Below are positions 31,470-45,200 of a stretch of DNA of 64,000 bases, piece after piece (the first letter of the stretch is position 1; each line of letters begins with the position of its first letter). Both the position numbers and the translations under genes were made by a program. Origin of the DNA: Diogma glabrata (taxonomy: Eukaryota > Arthropoda > Insecta > Diptera > Cylindrotomidae); NCBI GenBank assembly GCA_963693315.1, contig OY856186.1, positions 230,081,146-230,145,145 on the forward strand. The letters are read 5' to 3'. Below the pieces are notes generated by a model that searched no databases, was not told the origin of the DNA, and was given only the letters and a program-made list of their open reading frames with translations.

Positions 31470-32655
31470 TTAAGAGTTAAGAGTTAAGAGTTAAGAGTTA
31501 AGAGTTAAGAGTTAAGAGTTAAGAGTTAAGAGTTAAGAGTTAAGAGTTAAGAGTTAAGAGTTAAGAGTTAAGAGTTAAGAGTTAAGAGTTAAGAGTTAAG
31601 AGTTAAGAGTTAAGAGTTAAGAGTTAAGAGTTAAGAGTTAAGAGTTAAGAGTTAAGAGTTAAGAGTTAAGAGTTAAGAGTTAAGAGTTAAGAGTTAAGAG
31701 TTAAGAGTTAAGAGTTAAGAGTTAAGAGTTAAGAGTTAAGAGTTAAGAGTTAAGAGTTAAGAGTAAAGAGTTAAGAGTTAAGAGTTAAGAGTTAAGAGTT
31801 AAGAGTTAAGAGTTAAGAGTTAAGAGTTAAGAGTTAAGAGTTAAGAGTTAAGAGTTAAGAGTTAAGAGTTAAGAGTTAAGAGTTAAGAGTTAAGAGTTAA
31901 GAGTTAAGAGTTAAGAGTTAGAGTTAAGAGTTAAGAGTTAAGAGTTAAGAGTTAAGAGTTAAGAGTTAAGAGTTAAGAGTTAAGAGTTAAGAGTTAAGAG
32001 TTAAGAGTTAAGAGTTAAGAGTTAAGAGTTAAGAGTTAAGAGTTAAGAGTTAAGAGTTAAGAGTTAAGAGTTAAGAGTTAAGAGTTAAGAGTTAAGAGTT
32101 AAGAGTTAAGAGTTAAGAGTAGGTTAAGAGTTAAGAGTTAAGAGTTAAGAGTTAAGAGTTAAGAGTTAAGAGTTAAGAGTTAAGAGTTAAGAGTTAAGAG
32201 TTAAGAGTTAAGAGTTAAGAGTTAAGAGTTAAGAGTTAAGAGTTAAGAGTTAAGAGTTAAGAGTTAAGAGTTAAGAGTTAAGAGTTAAGAGTTAAGAGTT
32301 AAGAGTTAAGAGTTATGAGTTATGAGTTCAGAGTTAAGAGTTAAGAGTTAAGAGTTAAGAGTTAAGAGTTAGGAGTTAGGAGTTAAGAGTTAAGAGTTAA
32401 GAGTAAGTGTTCAGAGTTAAGAGTTAAGAGTTAAGAGTTAAGAGTTAAGAGTTAAGAGTTAAGAGCTAAGAGTTAAGAGTTAAGAGTTAAGAGTTGAGAG
32501 TTAAGAGTTAAGAGTTAAGAGTTAAGAGTTAAGAGTTAAGAGTTAAGAGTTAAGAGTTAAGAGTTAAGAGTTAAGAGTTAAGAGTTAAGAGTTAAGAGTT
32601 AAAAGTTAAAAGTTAAGAGTTAAGAGTTAAGAGTTAAGAGTTAAGAGTTAAGAGT
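31470..32655 (+). repeat. (TTAAGAG)n satellite, about 169 copies
   Basis: A nearly pure 7-bp array with rare variants (TTAAGAGTAAAG, AGTTATGAG, AGTTAGGAG), more frequent towards its right end. It begins at the assembly gap. Confidence 0.97.
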
Positions 32656-32751
32656 AGGGGTTAGGAGTTAGAGTTAGTTATTAAGAAATAGGAGTTAGCA
32701 GTTAAGAGTTAACAGTTAAGATTCAAGAATTAAGGTAAGGTAATAAATATT
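32656..32751 (+). repeat. degenerate junction between the two satellite blocks
   Basis: A short mixed region of GTTAGGAGTTAG, AGTTAACAG and GGTAAGGTAATAAAT-type sequence separates the TTAAGAG and TTAAGAA blocks. It looks like decayed heptamers. Confidence 0.8.
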
Positions 32752-35700
32752 TAATTAAGAATTAAGAATTAAGAATTAAGAATTAAGAATTAAGAATTAA
32801 GAATTAAGAATTAAGAATTAAGAATTAAGAATTAAGAATTAAGAATTAAGAATTAAGAATTAAGAATTAAGAATTAAGAATTAAGAATTAAGAATTAAGA
32901 ATTAAGAATTAAGAATTAAGAATTAAGAATTAAGAATTAAGAATTAAGAATTAAGAATTAAGAATTAAGAATTAAGAATTAAGAATTAAGAATTAAGAAT
33001 TAAGAATTAAGAATTAAGAATTAAGAATTAAGAATTAAGAATTAAGAATTAAGAATTAAGAATTAAGAATTAAGAATTAAGAATTAAGAATTAAGAATTA
33101 AGAACTAAGAATTAAGAATTAAGAATTAAGAATTAAGAATTAAGAATTAAGAATTAAGAATTAAGAATTAAGAATTAAGAATTATGAATTAAGAATTATG
33201 AATTAAGAATTAAGAATTAAGAATTAAGAATTAAGAATTAAGAATTAAGAATTAAGAATTAAGAATTAAGAATTAAGAATTAAGAATTAAGAATTAAGAA
33301 TTAAGAATTAAGAATTAAGAATTAAGAATTAAGAATTAAGAATTAAGAATTAAGAATTAAGAATTAAGAATTAAGAATTAAGAATTAAGAATTAAGAATT
33401 AAGAATTAAGAATTAAGAATTAAGAATTAAGAATTAAGAATTAAGAATTAAGAATTAAGAATTAAGAATTAAGAATTAAGAATTAAGAATTAAGAATTAA
33501 GAATTAAGAATTAAGAATTAAGAATTAAGAATTAAGAATTAAGAATTAAGAATTAAGAATTAAGAATTAAGAATTAAGAATTAAGAATTAAGAATTAAGA
33601 ATTAAGAATTAAGAATTAAGAATTAAGAATTAAGAATTAAGAATTAAGAATTAAGAATTAAGAATTAAGAATTAAGAATTAAGAATTAAGAATTAAGAAT
33701 TAAGAATTAAGAATTAAGAATTAAGAATTAAGAATTAAGAATTAAGAATTAAGAATTAAGAATTAAGAATTAAGAATTAAGAATTAAGAATTAAGAATTA
33801 AGAATTAAGAATTAAGAATTAAGAATTAAGAATTAAGAATTAAGAATTAAGAATTAAGAATTAAGAATTAAGAATTAAGAATTAAGAATTAAGAATTAAG
33901 AATTAAGAATTAAGAATTAAGAATTAAGAATTAAGAATTAAGAATTAAGAATTAAGAATTAAGAATTAAGAATTAAGAATTAAGAATTAAGAATTAAGAA
34001 TTAAGAATTAAGAATTAAGAATTAAGAATTAAGAATTAAGAATTAAGAATTAAGAATTAAGAATTAAGAATTAAGAATTAAGAATTAAGAATTAAGAATT
34101 AAGAATTAAGAATTAAGAATTAAGAATTAAGAATTAAGAATTAAGAATTAAGAATTAAGAATTAAGAATTAAGAATTAAGAATTAAGAATTAAGAATTAA
34201 GAATTAAGAATTAAGAATTAAGAATTAAGAATTAAGAATTAAGAATTAAGAATTAAGAATTAAGAATTAAGAATTAAGAATTAAGAATTAAGAATTAAGA
34301 ATTAAGAATTAAGAATTAAGAATTAAGAATTAAGAATTAAGAATTAAGAATTAAGAATTAAGAATTAAGAATTAAGAATTAAGAATTAAGAATTAAGAAT
34401 TAAGAATTAAGAATTAAGAATTAAGAATTAAGAATTAAGAATTAAGAATTAAGAATTAAGAATTAAGAATTAAGAATTAAGAATTAAGAATTAAGAATTA
34501 AGAATTAAGAATTAAGAATTAAGAATTAAGAATTAAGAATTAAGAATTAAGAATTAAGAATAAGAATAAGAATTAAGAATTAAGAATTAAGAATTAAGAA
34601 TTAAGAATTAAGAATTAAGAATTAAGAATTAAGAATTAAGAATTAAGAATTAAGAATTAAGAATTAAGAATTAAGAATTAAGAATTAAGAATTAAGAATT
34701 AAGAATTAAGAATTAAGAATTAAGAATTAAGAATTAAGAATTAAGAATTAAGAATTAAGAATTAAGAATTAAGAATTAAGAATTAAGAATTAAGAATTAA
34801 GAATTAAGAATTAAGAATTAAGAATTAAGAATTAAGAATTAAGAATTAAGAATTAAGAATTAAGAATTAAGAATTAAGAATTAAGAATTAAGAATTAAGA
34901 ATTAAGAATTAAGAATTAAGAATTAAGAATTAAGAATTAAGAATTAAGAATTAAGAATTAAGAATTAAGAATTAAGAATTAAGAATTAAGAATTAAGAAT
35001 TAAGAATTAAGAATTAAGAATTAAGAATTAAGAATTAAGAATTAAGAATTAAGAATTAAGAATTAAGAATTAAGAATTAAGAATTAAGAATTAAGAATTA
35101 AGAATTAAGAATTAAGAATTAAGAATTAAGAATTAAGAATTAAGAATTAAGAATTAAGAATTAAGAATTAAGAATTAAGAATTAAGAATTAAGAATTAAG
35201 AATTAAGAATTAAGAATTAAGAATTAGAATTAAGAATTAAGAATTAAGAATTAAGAATTAAGAATTAAGGATTAAGAATTAAGAATTAAGAATTAAGAAT
35301 TAAGAATTAAGAATTAAGAATTAAGAATTAAGAATTAAGAATTAAGAATTAAGAATTAAGAATTAAAAATTAAGAATTAAGAATTAAGAATTAAGAATTA
35401 AGAATTAAGAACTAAGAATTAAAAATTAAGAATTAAGAATTAAGAATTAAGAATTAAGAATTAAGAATTAAGAATTAAGAATTAAGAATTAAGAATTAAG
35501 AATTAAGAATTAAAAATTAAGAATTAAGAATTAAGAATTAAGAATTAAGAATTAAGAATTAAGAATTAAGAATTAAGAATTAAGAATTAAGAATTAAGAA
35601 TTAAGAATTAAGAATTAAGAATTAAGAATTAAGAATTAAGAATTAAGAATTAAGAATTAAGAATTAAGAATTAAGAATTAAGAATTAAGAATTAAGAATT

Positions 35701-38046
35701 AAGAATTAAGAATTAAGAATTAAGAATTAAGAATTAAGAATTAAGAATTAAGAATTAAGAATTAAGAATTAAGAATTAAGAATTAAGAATTAAGAATTAA
35801 GAATTAAGAATTAAGAATTAAGAATTAAGAATTAAGAATTAAGAATTAAGAATTAAGAATTAAGAATTAAGAATTAAGAATTAAGAATTAAGAATTAAGA
35901 ATTAAGAATTAAGAATTAAGAATTAAGAATTAAGAATTAAGAATTAAGAATTAAAAATTAAAAATTAAGAATTAAGAATTAAGAATTAAGAATTAAGAAT
36001 TAAGAATTAAGAATTAAGAATTAAGAATTAAGAATTAAGAATTAAGAATTAAGAATTAAGAATTAAGAATTAAGAATTAAGAATTAAGAATTAAGAATTA
36101 AGAATTAAGAATTAAGAATTAAGAATTAAGAATTAAGAATTAAGAATTAAGAATTAAGAATTAAGAATTAAGAATTAAGAATTAAGAATTAAGAATTAAG
36201 AATTAAGAATTAAGAATTAAGAATTAAGAATTAAGAATTAAGAATTAAGAATTAAGAATTAAGAATTAAGAATTAAGAATTAAGGAATTAAGAATTAAGA
36301 ATTAAGAATTAAGAATTAAGAATTAAGAATTAAGAATTAAGAATTAAGAATTAAGAATTAAGAATTAAGATTAGAATTAAGAATTAAGAATTAAGAATTA
36401 AGAATTAAGAATTAAGAATTAAGAATTAAGAATTAAGAATTAAGAATTAAGAATTAAGAATTAAGAATTAAGAATTAAGAATTAAGAATTAAGAATTAAG
36501 AATTAAGAATTAAGAATTAAGAATTAAGAATTAAGAATTAAGAATTAAGAATTAAGAATTAAGAATTAAGAATTAAGAATTAAGAATTAAGAATTAAGAA
36601 TTAAGAATTAAGAATTAAGAATTAAGAATTAAGAATTAAGAATTAAGAATTAAGAATTAAGAATTAAGAATTAAGAATTAAGAATTAAGAATTAAGAATT
36701 AAGAATTAAGAATTAAGAATTAAGAATTAAGAATTAAGAATTAAGAATTAAGAATTAAGAATTAAGAATTAAGAATTAAGAATTAAGAATTAAGAATTAA
36801 GAATTAAGAATTAAGAATTAAGAATTAAGAATTAAGAATTAAGAATTAAGAATTAAGAATTAAGAATTAAGAATTAAGAATTAAGAATTAAGAATTAAGA
36901 ATTAAGAATTAAGAATTAAGAATTAAGAATTAAGAATTAAGAATTAAGAATTAAGAATTAAGAATTAAGAATTAAGAATTAAGAATTAAGAATTAAGAAT
37001 TAAGAATTAAGAATTAAGAATTAAGAATTAAGAATTAAGAATTAAGAATTAAGAATTAAGAATTAAGAATTAAGAATTAAGAATTAAGAATTAAGAATTA
37101 AGAATTAAGAATTAAGAATTAAGAATTAAGAATTAAGAATTAAGAATTAAGAATTAAGAATTAAGAATTAAGAATTAAGAATTAAGAATTAAGAATTAAG
37201 AATTAAGAATTAAGAATTAAGAATTAAGAATTAAGAATTAAGAATTAAGAATTAAGAATTAAGAATTAAGAATTAAGAATTAAGAATTAAGAATTAAGAA
37301 TTAAGAATTAAGAATTAAGAATTAAGAATTAAGAATTAAGAATTAAGAATTAAGAATTAAGAATTAAGAATTAAGAATTAAGAATTAAGAATTAAGAATT
37401 AAGAATTAAGAATTAAGAATTAAGAATTAAGAATTAAGAATTAAGAATTAAGAATTAAGAATTAAGAATTAAGAATTAAGAATTAAGAATTAAGAATTAA
37501 GAATTAAGAATTAAGAATTAAGAATTAAGAATTAAGAATTAAGAATTAAGAATTAAGAATTAAGAATTAAGAATTAAGAATTAAGAATTAAGAATTAAGA
37601 ATTAAGAATTAAGAATTAAGAATTAAGAATTAAGAATTAAGAATTAAGAATTAAGAATTAAGAATTAAGAATTAAGAATTAAGAATTAAGAATTAAGAAT
37701 TAAGAATTAAGAATTAAGAATTAAGAATTAAGAATTAAGAATTAAGAATTAAGAATTAAGAATTAAGAATTAAGAATTAAGAATTAAGAATTAAGAATTA
37801 AGAATTAAGAATTAAGAATTAAGAATTAAGAATTAAGAATTAAGAATTAAGAATTAAGAATTAAGAATTAAGAATTAAGAATTAAGAATTAAGAATTAAG
37901 AATTAAGAATTAAGAATTAAGAATTAAGAATTAAGAATTAAGAATTAAGAATTAAGAATTAAGAATTAAGAATTAAGAATTAAGAATTAAGAATTAAGAA
38001 TTAAGAATTAAGAATTAAGAATTAAGAATTAAGAATTAAGGATTAA
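32752..38046 (+). repeat. (AATTAAG)n satellite, about 755 copies
   Basis: A 5.3-kb, nearly pure 7-bp array differing from the left block by one base per unit (TTAAGAA versus TTAAGAG). There are only a handful of variants (single A insertions or deletions, AAAAATTAAG, a few GAACTAAG). It ends about 115 bp from the last visible Pde8 exon, within the downstream intron. It is not the insect telomere repeat TTAGG. Confidence 0.97.
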
Positions 38047-38162
38047 GGTTCTATAATAGGTTTTGGAATTTAGAGTTTAGAATTTGAAATTATAAGTTCG
38101 GTTAGCGTGAAGTTTTGAATAAATTTTTTTTAGAAAACTTATATTTGAATATAAATACATAC

Positions 38163-38385
38163 CTAAAGTTAGTTTAAACGTTGTTGCTGCATGATGTGAT
38201 TCCAGAACACATAAATCATTATATAATAAAGCTAATGAGTTATCGGAATTACACAAAAATGCTGATGAACGGCCAGGATGATCAATGTCATGTGTTGCTG
38301 CTGCTATCAAGGCAGATGCTTCATCCATACTGTCTAACATATTGTGTCCTTTTTTTGAAAGCTGTTGTAGAAATGCTGCTGTTGC
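38163..38385 (-). CDS. Pde8: Pde8 exon: catalytic domain with HD metal-binding motif
   Basis: 74 codons plus one base, flanked by acceptor TATAG and donor GTATGT. Encodes [17 protein letters not shown], then [20 protein letters not shown] and [18 protein letters not shown], ending [21 protein letters not shown] is the class I phosphodiesterase HDxDHxG metal site that binds zinc and magnesium for cAMP hydrolysis; LYND and ESHH are also conserved. It differs from the common HDVDHPG by one conservative change. Reading phase joins correctly to the preceding exon through a 69-bp intron. The next exon should start with a GDD/CNIFKN-like block and is not in the window. Confidence 0.95.
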
Positions 38386-41300
38386 CTATATCATACAATT
38401 AACAAAAACAAATGTTAAATCATAAATCTATAGCAGAAGTGAAATATAACTCACTTGCATAACGTCAGCTGCATGAGTGCTGTTATGATATGTATTCGCA
38501 GTATGATAATGAGCTTCAATTACAATCAACCATGATTTAACCGTTTGTTCATCTATATTAAATGTATCATGAAAATTAAATCGACGAAATAATTCTATTC
38601 CAATATACAGTAAAGGACGTTTCTCTGTAATATCTTCCAATTTGAATACATCAAAATCCCAATCGATTGATTTTTCCAGTAAGTCATTTAGTTGTGATGA
38701 ACCCTTTTAACAATGAATTAATAATACAAATTTTCTGTTATTGTTTAAAATTAACGTAAACTTTTTTTTCATTTTGAGCTTAAAAGAGCTTTTTTGTGTT
38801 TTTGTTTTTCGATCTATTTTAAGGGATGTTTTTGTTGTTAAAAAAAATTAAATCAAGAAAACGTTTTGTCATTTTTTATTATACGATTATTGTATGACAT
38901 ATGAATATGGTCGATAGTAAGATTTGTATAAGAGATATTGATTGAACAAAAAACAATTATTGATTAGTATCAATTTAAAAAAATATTTTCACTGTAGCGA
39001 ACCCAAAAAAAGAATGAAAGTTTAAGTAAAACCGACAGTTTCAGGTTATAATTCTTTATTAAAGAATATTTAATATTCACAAAATATTTCCACATAATTT
39101 CATATTATTATAATTTTAACTGGTTTTTCTGTCTACTGTTGTTAGGATAAATTGTGTCAGATAATTTGAGTTAAAACAATTGATTCCAAGAAATTTTCTT
39201 ATTTCTATTAGGAAATTATTAAAGTAAATAATTTCCCAATAATCAACAGAAGAGACAAATTGATTTTAAATTACTGTTATTGGATTAAATTTTTTGCGTA
39301 AACATTTCATATTTGAATAGATTTTTTTTTTGAAGGATGTTATTTGATTTGCTTCTAAAAGAATTCTTTTGATGTAAGAAAATTTTATCGAGTATAAAAA
39401 CCATTTTTATGAATTCAGATCTGTGAAATCAAATTATTTTTGCTGTTGTTATTGAGTTTTAGTAATTTGATTAAATTTATGGTGTCCAATCTTTACCATA
39501 ATTGAAATGTTTTTGTGTAAAAAATGTTAATTTGAGTAAGAATTGGAACACGAATCAAGAATGATCTTATCTCTATCATAGCATCCAAAAGCTATTTAAA
39601 TAAACGAAATAAAATGTTAATATTTTAATGCTTAAAACGTGAAAATTAGTGGATGAAAGACAAAAGGAAAACAAGTTATTTCAACAGAAAGGAAATTGAA
39701 TTTCGATAATGACAGTTTCAAACTGACGAAATGATTTCCACAACGATTAAAAATTGATGTTTTAAAATATTGTTTCGAGTTTCGAGAAAAAATTACAAAC
39801 TTTTGTTTTTTACTTTGATGATGATGAATAAGGAGAGTGTGGGAAAGTCGGGGAATTTAAATAGCGGTACAGAAGCAGTAAGTTCTGTGCTTTAATTCCA
39901 CTAATTATAAGTTCAAAAAAATATCACCTCATATTTGGATGACAACGAAAATAGGATAAACTTTTATTGTAATAACTTTGAGTAACATTCTTTATTTATT
40001 TTTCGCTAGTAAACAATAACGTTTACATTAAAAATTTATTCGTAAATAAATGAAATGGTTTATTTCAAAAATGAACAATGGAAATTGGTTATGTATTTTT
40101 CTGTATACAGCTGCAGGGCTATATCGAAATAACATTTTATAATTTCGATTATAAAACAAAGGGTTTTACAATTATTTGTTATAGGGTATATAGGCTAAAT
40201 TTTGTAAAACAATAAATATTGATTCGTATACAAATAGATTAAATCAACAAATATTACAAAATTTAACAACTAATCGAATATTTTAATATAACCAATTATT
40301 TAAAGTTTAATACGAATGAACCTTGTTGATTGTTTGGATGAGAAATGTGAATCGGCAATCAAATACGTAATTTGTTCTAATTTTCTTTCTTTGTCTGATC
40401 ACACAATTCCTTAATGGTAGGTTTGTATTAACTTTTTCTTCTTTAAGTTTTGATTCTATAGAATTTAACAGACATTTTTGCTGTAGTTGGTTTTGTATTG
40501 GAAAATTGAAGATTTGATCGAAGAAACTGATTACTTTGAATATGCTTGGTTTTGGTTCATTAAGTATTTATCGATGGAATTTATAATCGATTTTGGATAA
40601 TTTTTGCGTTTTGTCTCTCGTACTGTTTCCTAATCCCTGCACTGATTGAAGTACATGAGCTATTCAATTTAAACTTCAATAAGGTTTAGGCAGCCTAAAA
40701 GCAACAGTCACGAAAAAAACAATCACAAAATCAATAACCACCAACCAACAACTAACAACCAGCAATCAACAACCCATAACTAACAACCAACGACCAACAA
40801 CCAACAAGCAACAACCAACGAGCAACAACCAACAACCAACAACAAACAACCAACAACCGACAGCCAACAACCAACAACCAACACTCAACAACCATTAACC
40901 AACAATGAACAATTATCCAGCCTTACTATATGTAAGCTCATGGATGTTCCCAGTAGCTTGGTCATCTGTAACAACCGTAGGTTAAAAGTTCGAATGTTAT
41001 TGCATCCGGATCAACATTTCGTCTCTTCGTTACTGATTCGTGTCGAACAAAATTTATTTTTGATTTTCTTCCACCTTTAGAAAGTAATTTTTACCTAGTT
41101 ACAATTGGCCAATTTCAGAACCCAAACAGAAATAAAGTAAGGTCAAGGCAGTCAGTTTGAGCCAAAATTTTTCTTTGAGCTTTGAAACATTCTAGACTTA
41201 ACAAGTGTACAGTACTACCCACAACTGAGAACTCAGAGTAACACTTGTTAGGGCTCTAAGCAATGAATATTTTTCTTTTAATCGTATTTTTAAAACCACT

Positions 41301-42102
41301 TCATCAAATAAAGCTTTTGTATACGCTTTTAAAAAGTTTTGTTTGTATCTCATGTACAAAAGAATACAAATTTTCGTGCCTGTATATAAATATGTAGCAT
41401 CAATAAATATTTTTTATCCCACACATGATAGAAAAATGTTTGAATTCCAAGAAAACAATATCGAAAAAATTTAAAACACCACAAAACAGAATAAAAACCT
41501 TTAGGACATCAGAAAGAACTTCGAAAATATGTATGTAATTAATAGGTTTTGTAATTTGACTCAAATTAAAGGTACAACCCTAGTTTATCCCCCCTAGTTT
41601 ATCCCCCGTTGGGGGGGGGGGGGGGTGTCGGTGCTATCTCTGATCGAAATTGTGCCAAATCGCAGAATTGAGTCAAAAAAAAATTTAAAAAACGAATTCA
41701 AAGTTTAAAAAACCAAAGGGGGGACCAAGGTAAAATGGAAATTTTGATCCTTTATAACTTTTGACCCCCTCATTTCCGCAATTTTTTTTTTCATAATTAG
41801 GATGCAGAGGACCTAATCTTTCTATTTATCTGAAAAAAAAACGCAAATCTATTTGGGGGGATAAACTAGGATAATGCCAAATTAAAATATGTATGTAATA
41901 TGTTAACCATGACATGTCAACAACCAAACTTTATATAATAAAAGAAATCAGTTTGCTTCGATTTATTAAAAATATAGTTTTTAGGTAGATTTCATATAAA
42001 AATCTACCTATTGGTATGTGCTTCATCTCGGAATTTCGGAAAAATTTTGGTGCCAAGCGACTATATATGATAAGCGGAGACGGAAAATCGAAATGAAAAA
42101 AA

Positions 42103-42179
<77 letters not shown>

Positions 42180-42183
42180 TATA

Positions 42184-42278
<95 letters not shown>

Positions 42279-45200
42279 CGATATGAGATATAACGGAATT
42301 TGGCGGCACTCTCACGGTCGCATTTTTCGACCTACACCAAAATAATTTTTTGTGTGTGTTCCGGCAAATAATGTCTTGGACAAGTTCGTGAACTGGCCAT
42401 ATCCGGGTACCGGTTAAGCGGCTAGAGCCTAAAAAGTCGAATAATCTAGGGCGCTATAACTTCCGTTTGAATAATAATATTTTAATAAAATTTAAAAATA
42501 TTGAATATTTGAACCTTTTTTTATCATTTTTATCCAGATGACCACTTTGGCGTTTCAGGTTCCTCAAAAATCAGCTGTTTTAAAAATTTACTAAACTTTG
42601 CTGCCCTTGATCTAGCTGAAATGGCCAAGCTCATAGTTGAAAACTTTTTTTCACGTATTTAAAATATAAATCTTTCCAAAATTTTCAAAAATAATAGTTT
42701 AAGTTTAACGGTTGAGACCCTACGGCTGTTGAAATGAAAACAAACGCAAAAGACAATGCTTTCATCGTGTTTCAGTTTATGTTATTTAAATTTATCTTAG
42801 CTTTTAAACATACTTTTCAACTATAGCCTCAAACAATTTCAGCTTTCTAACCCAAAAGGTTCCATTTTTATAAGCATTATAATGCAACCCTTACAAGAAA
42901 AATATCAACCCATTTAATACCATAGAAAAATTATCAAAATCTCTTTTGTTTTTATTTTTTTTACTAAGTAACCGTTTGAAAAAAGATTAAATAAGAACAA
43001 AAAAACACAACAACAAAAGATGATTTTGAAATAAAATTGTTTGATAATGTTATAAATTATGTGTGATGGTATAATTGTAGTTGTGACGTAGTTCATTTGA
43101 TCTTTGGTGGATTTAATATGTTATTAAAAGTAGTTTAAACCAACTTAAATAAAACTGTTCCGAAATTGTATTGATGGAGTTAGTTCGGATAATGTATTTA
43201 ATTTGGTTCGATAATTTTTTTGAATTATTCTGTTTCTACTTATATTTTTTATTTAAACTAATCTGACTTATCTAATTTTATTTGGACACAAAACCGTCTG
43301 ACCCCGAAATCTACCTATTTCTAGCGGATATACCTGCCGCTGGGATAATTTTCTTGAGCAGTGGCGGTGTGGTCCACTGAGACATTGGGAAAGCTCCCTC
43401 CTTTGAGGACGGTGAGGCCGGTAAATAATATTTAAATACCAAAAAAATAACATTTTATTTAATTCTCATACTAAACAAAAGCATAAATCTATTATAATAT
43501 ACATAAATACAAATGGGTCAATGTTTTAGGTGAAACTAAATGTACTACCACGGAATCAGCGCTTAAACGAATGTTTGGTTGCTTTGACGATAAAGACAAC
43601 ATCTTATGTGTAGATTTGCTTCTTAGTTTACATAATATGGCCTCTAATGATCATTTCAATTCACAAATCAGGCAAACTACCTCCGACCTTCTCGAATCAT
43701 CACTAAACTTTAAAATAATTCTAACTGTACATAATTTTTGTTTTATTTAATTTAATTTGATGTTTTATATAATTTAATTTATTGTTTTATTGAATTTGAT
43801 TTAATGTTTTATTTAATTTAATTTAATGTTTAATTTAATTTAATTTATTGTTTTATTTAATTTAATTTATTGTTTTATTTGAATAAATTTAATGTTTTAT
43901 TTAATTTAATTTAAATTTTTATTTAATTTAATTTAATGTTTTATTTAATTTAATTTTTTGTTTTATTGAATTTAATTTATTGTTTTATTTATTTTAATTT
44001 ATTGTTGAATTAAATTTAATTTGACTTTTTATGTAATTTAATTTATTGTTTTATTATTTTATTTAATTTAATTTAGTGTTTTATTTAATTTAATTTAATG
44101 TTTTATTTAATTTAATTTAACGTTTTATTTAATTTAATTTAATGTTTTATTTTATTTAATTTATTGTTTTATGGAATTTAATTTAAAGTTTTATTTAATT
44201 TAATGTAATGTTTTATTGAATTTATTAATGTTTTATTTAATTTAATTTATTGTTTCATTGAATTTAATACTGTTTTATTTCATTTAATTTATTGTTTGAT
44301 ATAATTTAATTTATTGTTTTATTTAATTTAATTTAATGTTTTATTGAATTTTATTTATAGTTTAATTTAATTTAATTTAATGTTTTATTTATTTTATTTT
44401 ATTGTTTTATTGAATTTAATTTAATGTTTTATTTAATTTAATGTTTTATTTAATTTAATTTATTGTTTTATTGAATTTAATTTAATGTTTTATTTAATTT
44501 AATTTATTGTTTTTTTGAATTTAATTTATTGTTGTATTTAATTAATTATACTGTTTTATTTAATTTAATTTAATGTCTTATTTTGTTTAATTTAGTGTTT
44601 TTTAAATTTAATTTGATGCTTTATTTAATTTAATTATTGTTTTATTTAATTCAATTTAATGTTGTATTTAATTAAATTTATTGTTTTATTGGATTTAATT
44701 TATTGTTTTATTGAATTAAATTTATTGTTTTATTTATTTTTTTATTGAATTTAATATATTGTTTTATTTAATTTAATTTACTGTTTTATTTAATTTAATG
44801 TATTGTTTTATTTAATTTATTATAATGTTTTATTTAATGTAATTTATTGAATTTAATTTAATGTTTTTTTTAATTTAATTTATTGTTTTATTGAATTTAA
44901 TTCATTTTTTTATTTTATTTAATTTATTGTTTTATTGAATTTAATTTAATGTTTTATTTAATTTAATTTAATGTTTTATTCAATTTAATTTAAAGTTTTA
45001 TTTAATTTAATTTAATGTTTTATTTGATTTAATTTATTGTTTTATTTAATATAATTTAAATTTTTATTTAATTTAATTTAATGTTTTATATAATTTAATT
45101 TATTGTTTTATAGAATTCAATTTAATATTTTAATATAATAAAATTTAATTTAATGTTTTATTGAATTTAATTTATTGTTTAATTTAAATTAACATAATGT

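Noticed and set aside
31470..38046. Heptamer arrays as a telomere
   Set aside because: The unit is TTAAGAG/TTAAGAA, not TTAGG or a known telomere repeat, and coding exons follow immediately on one side.
38181..38402. 73-codon plus-strand ORF over the Pde8 HD exon
   Set aside because: It is the antisense of a conserved exon and has no motif of its own.
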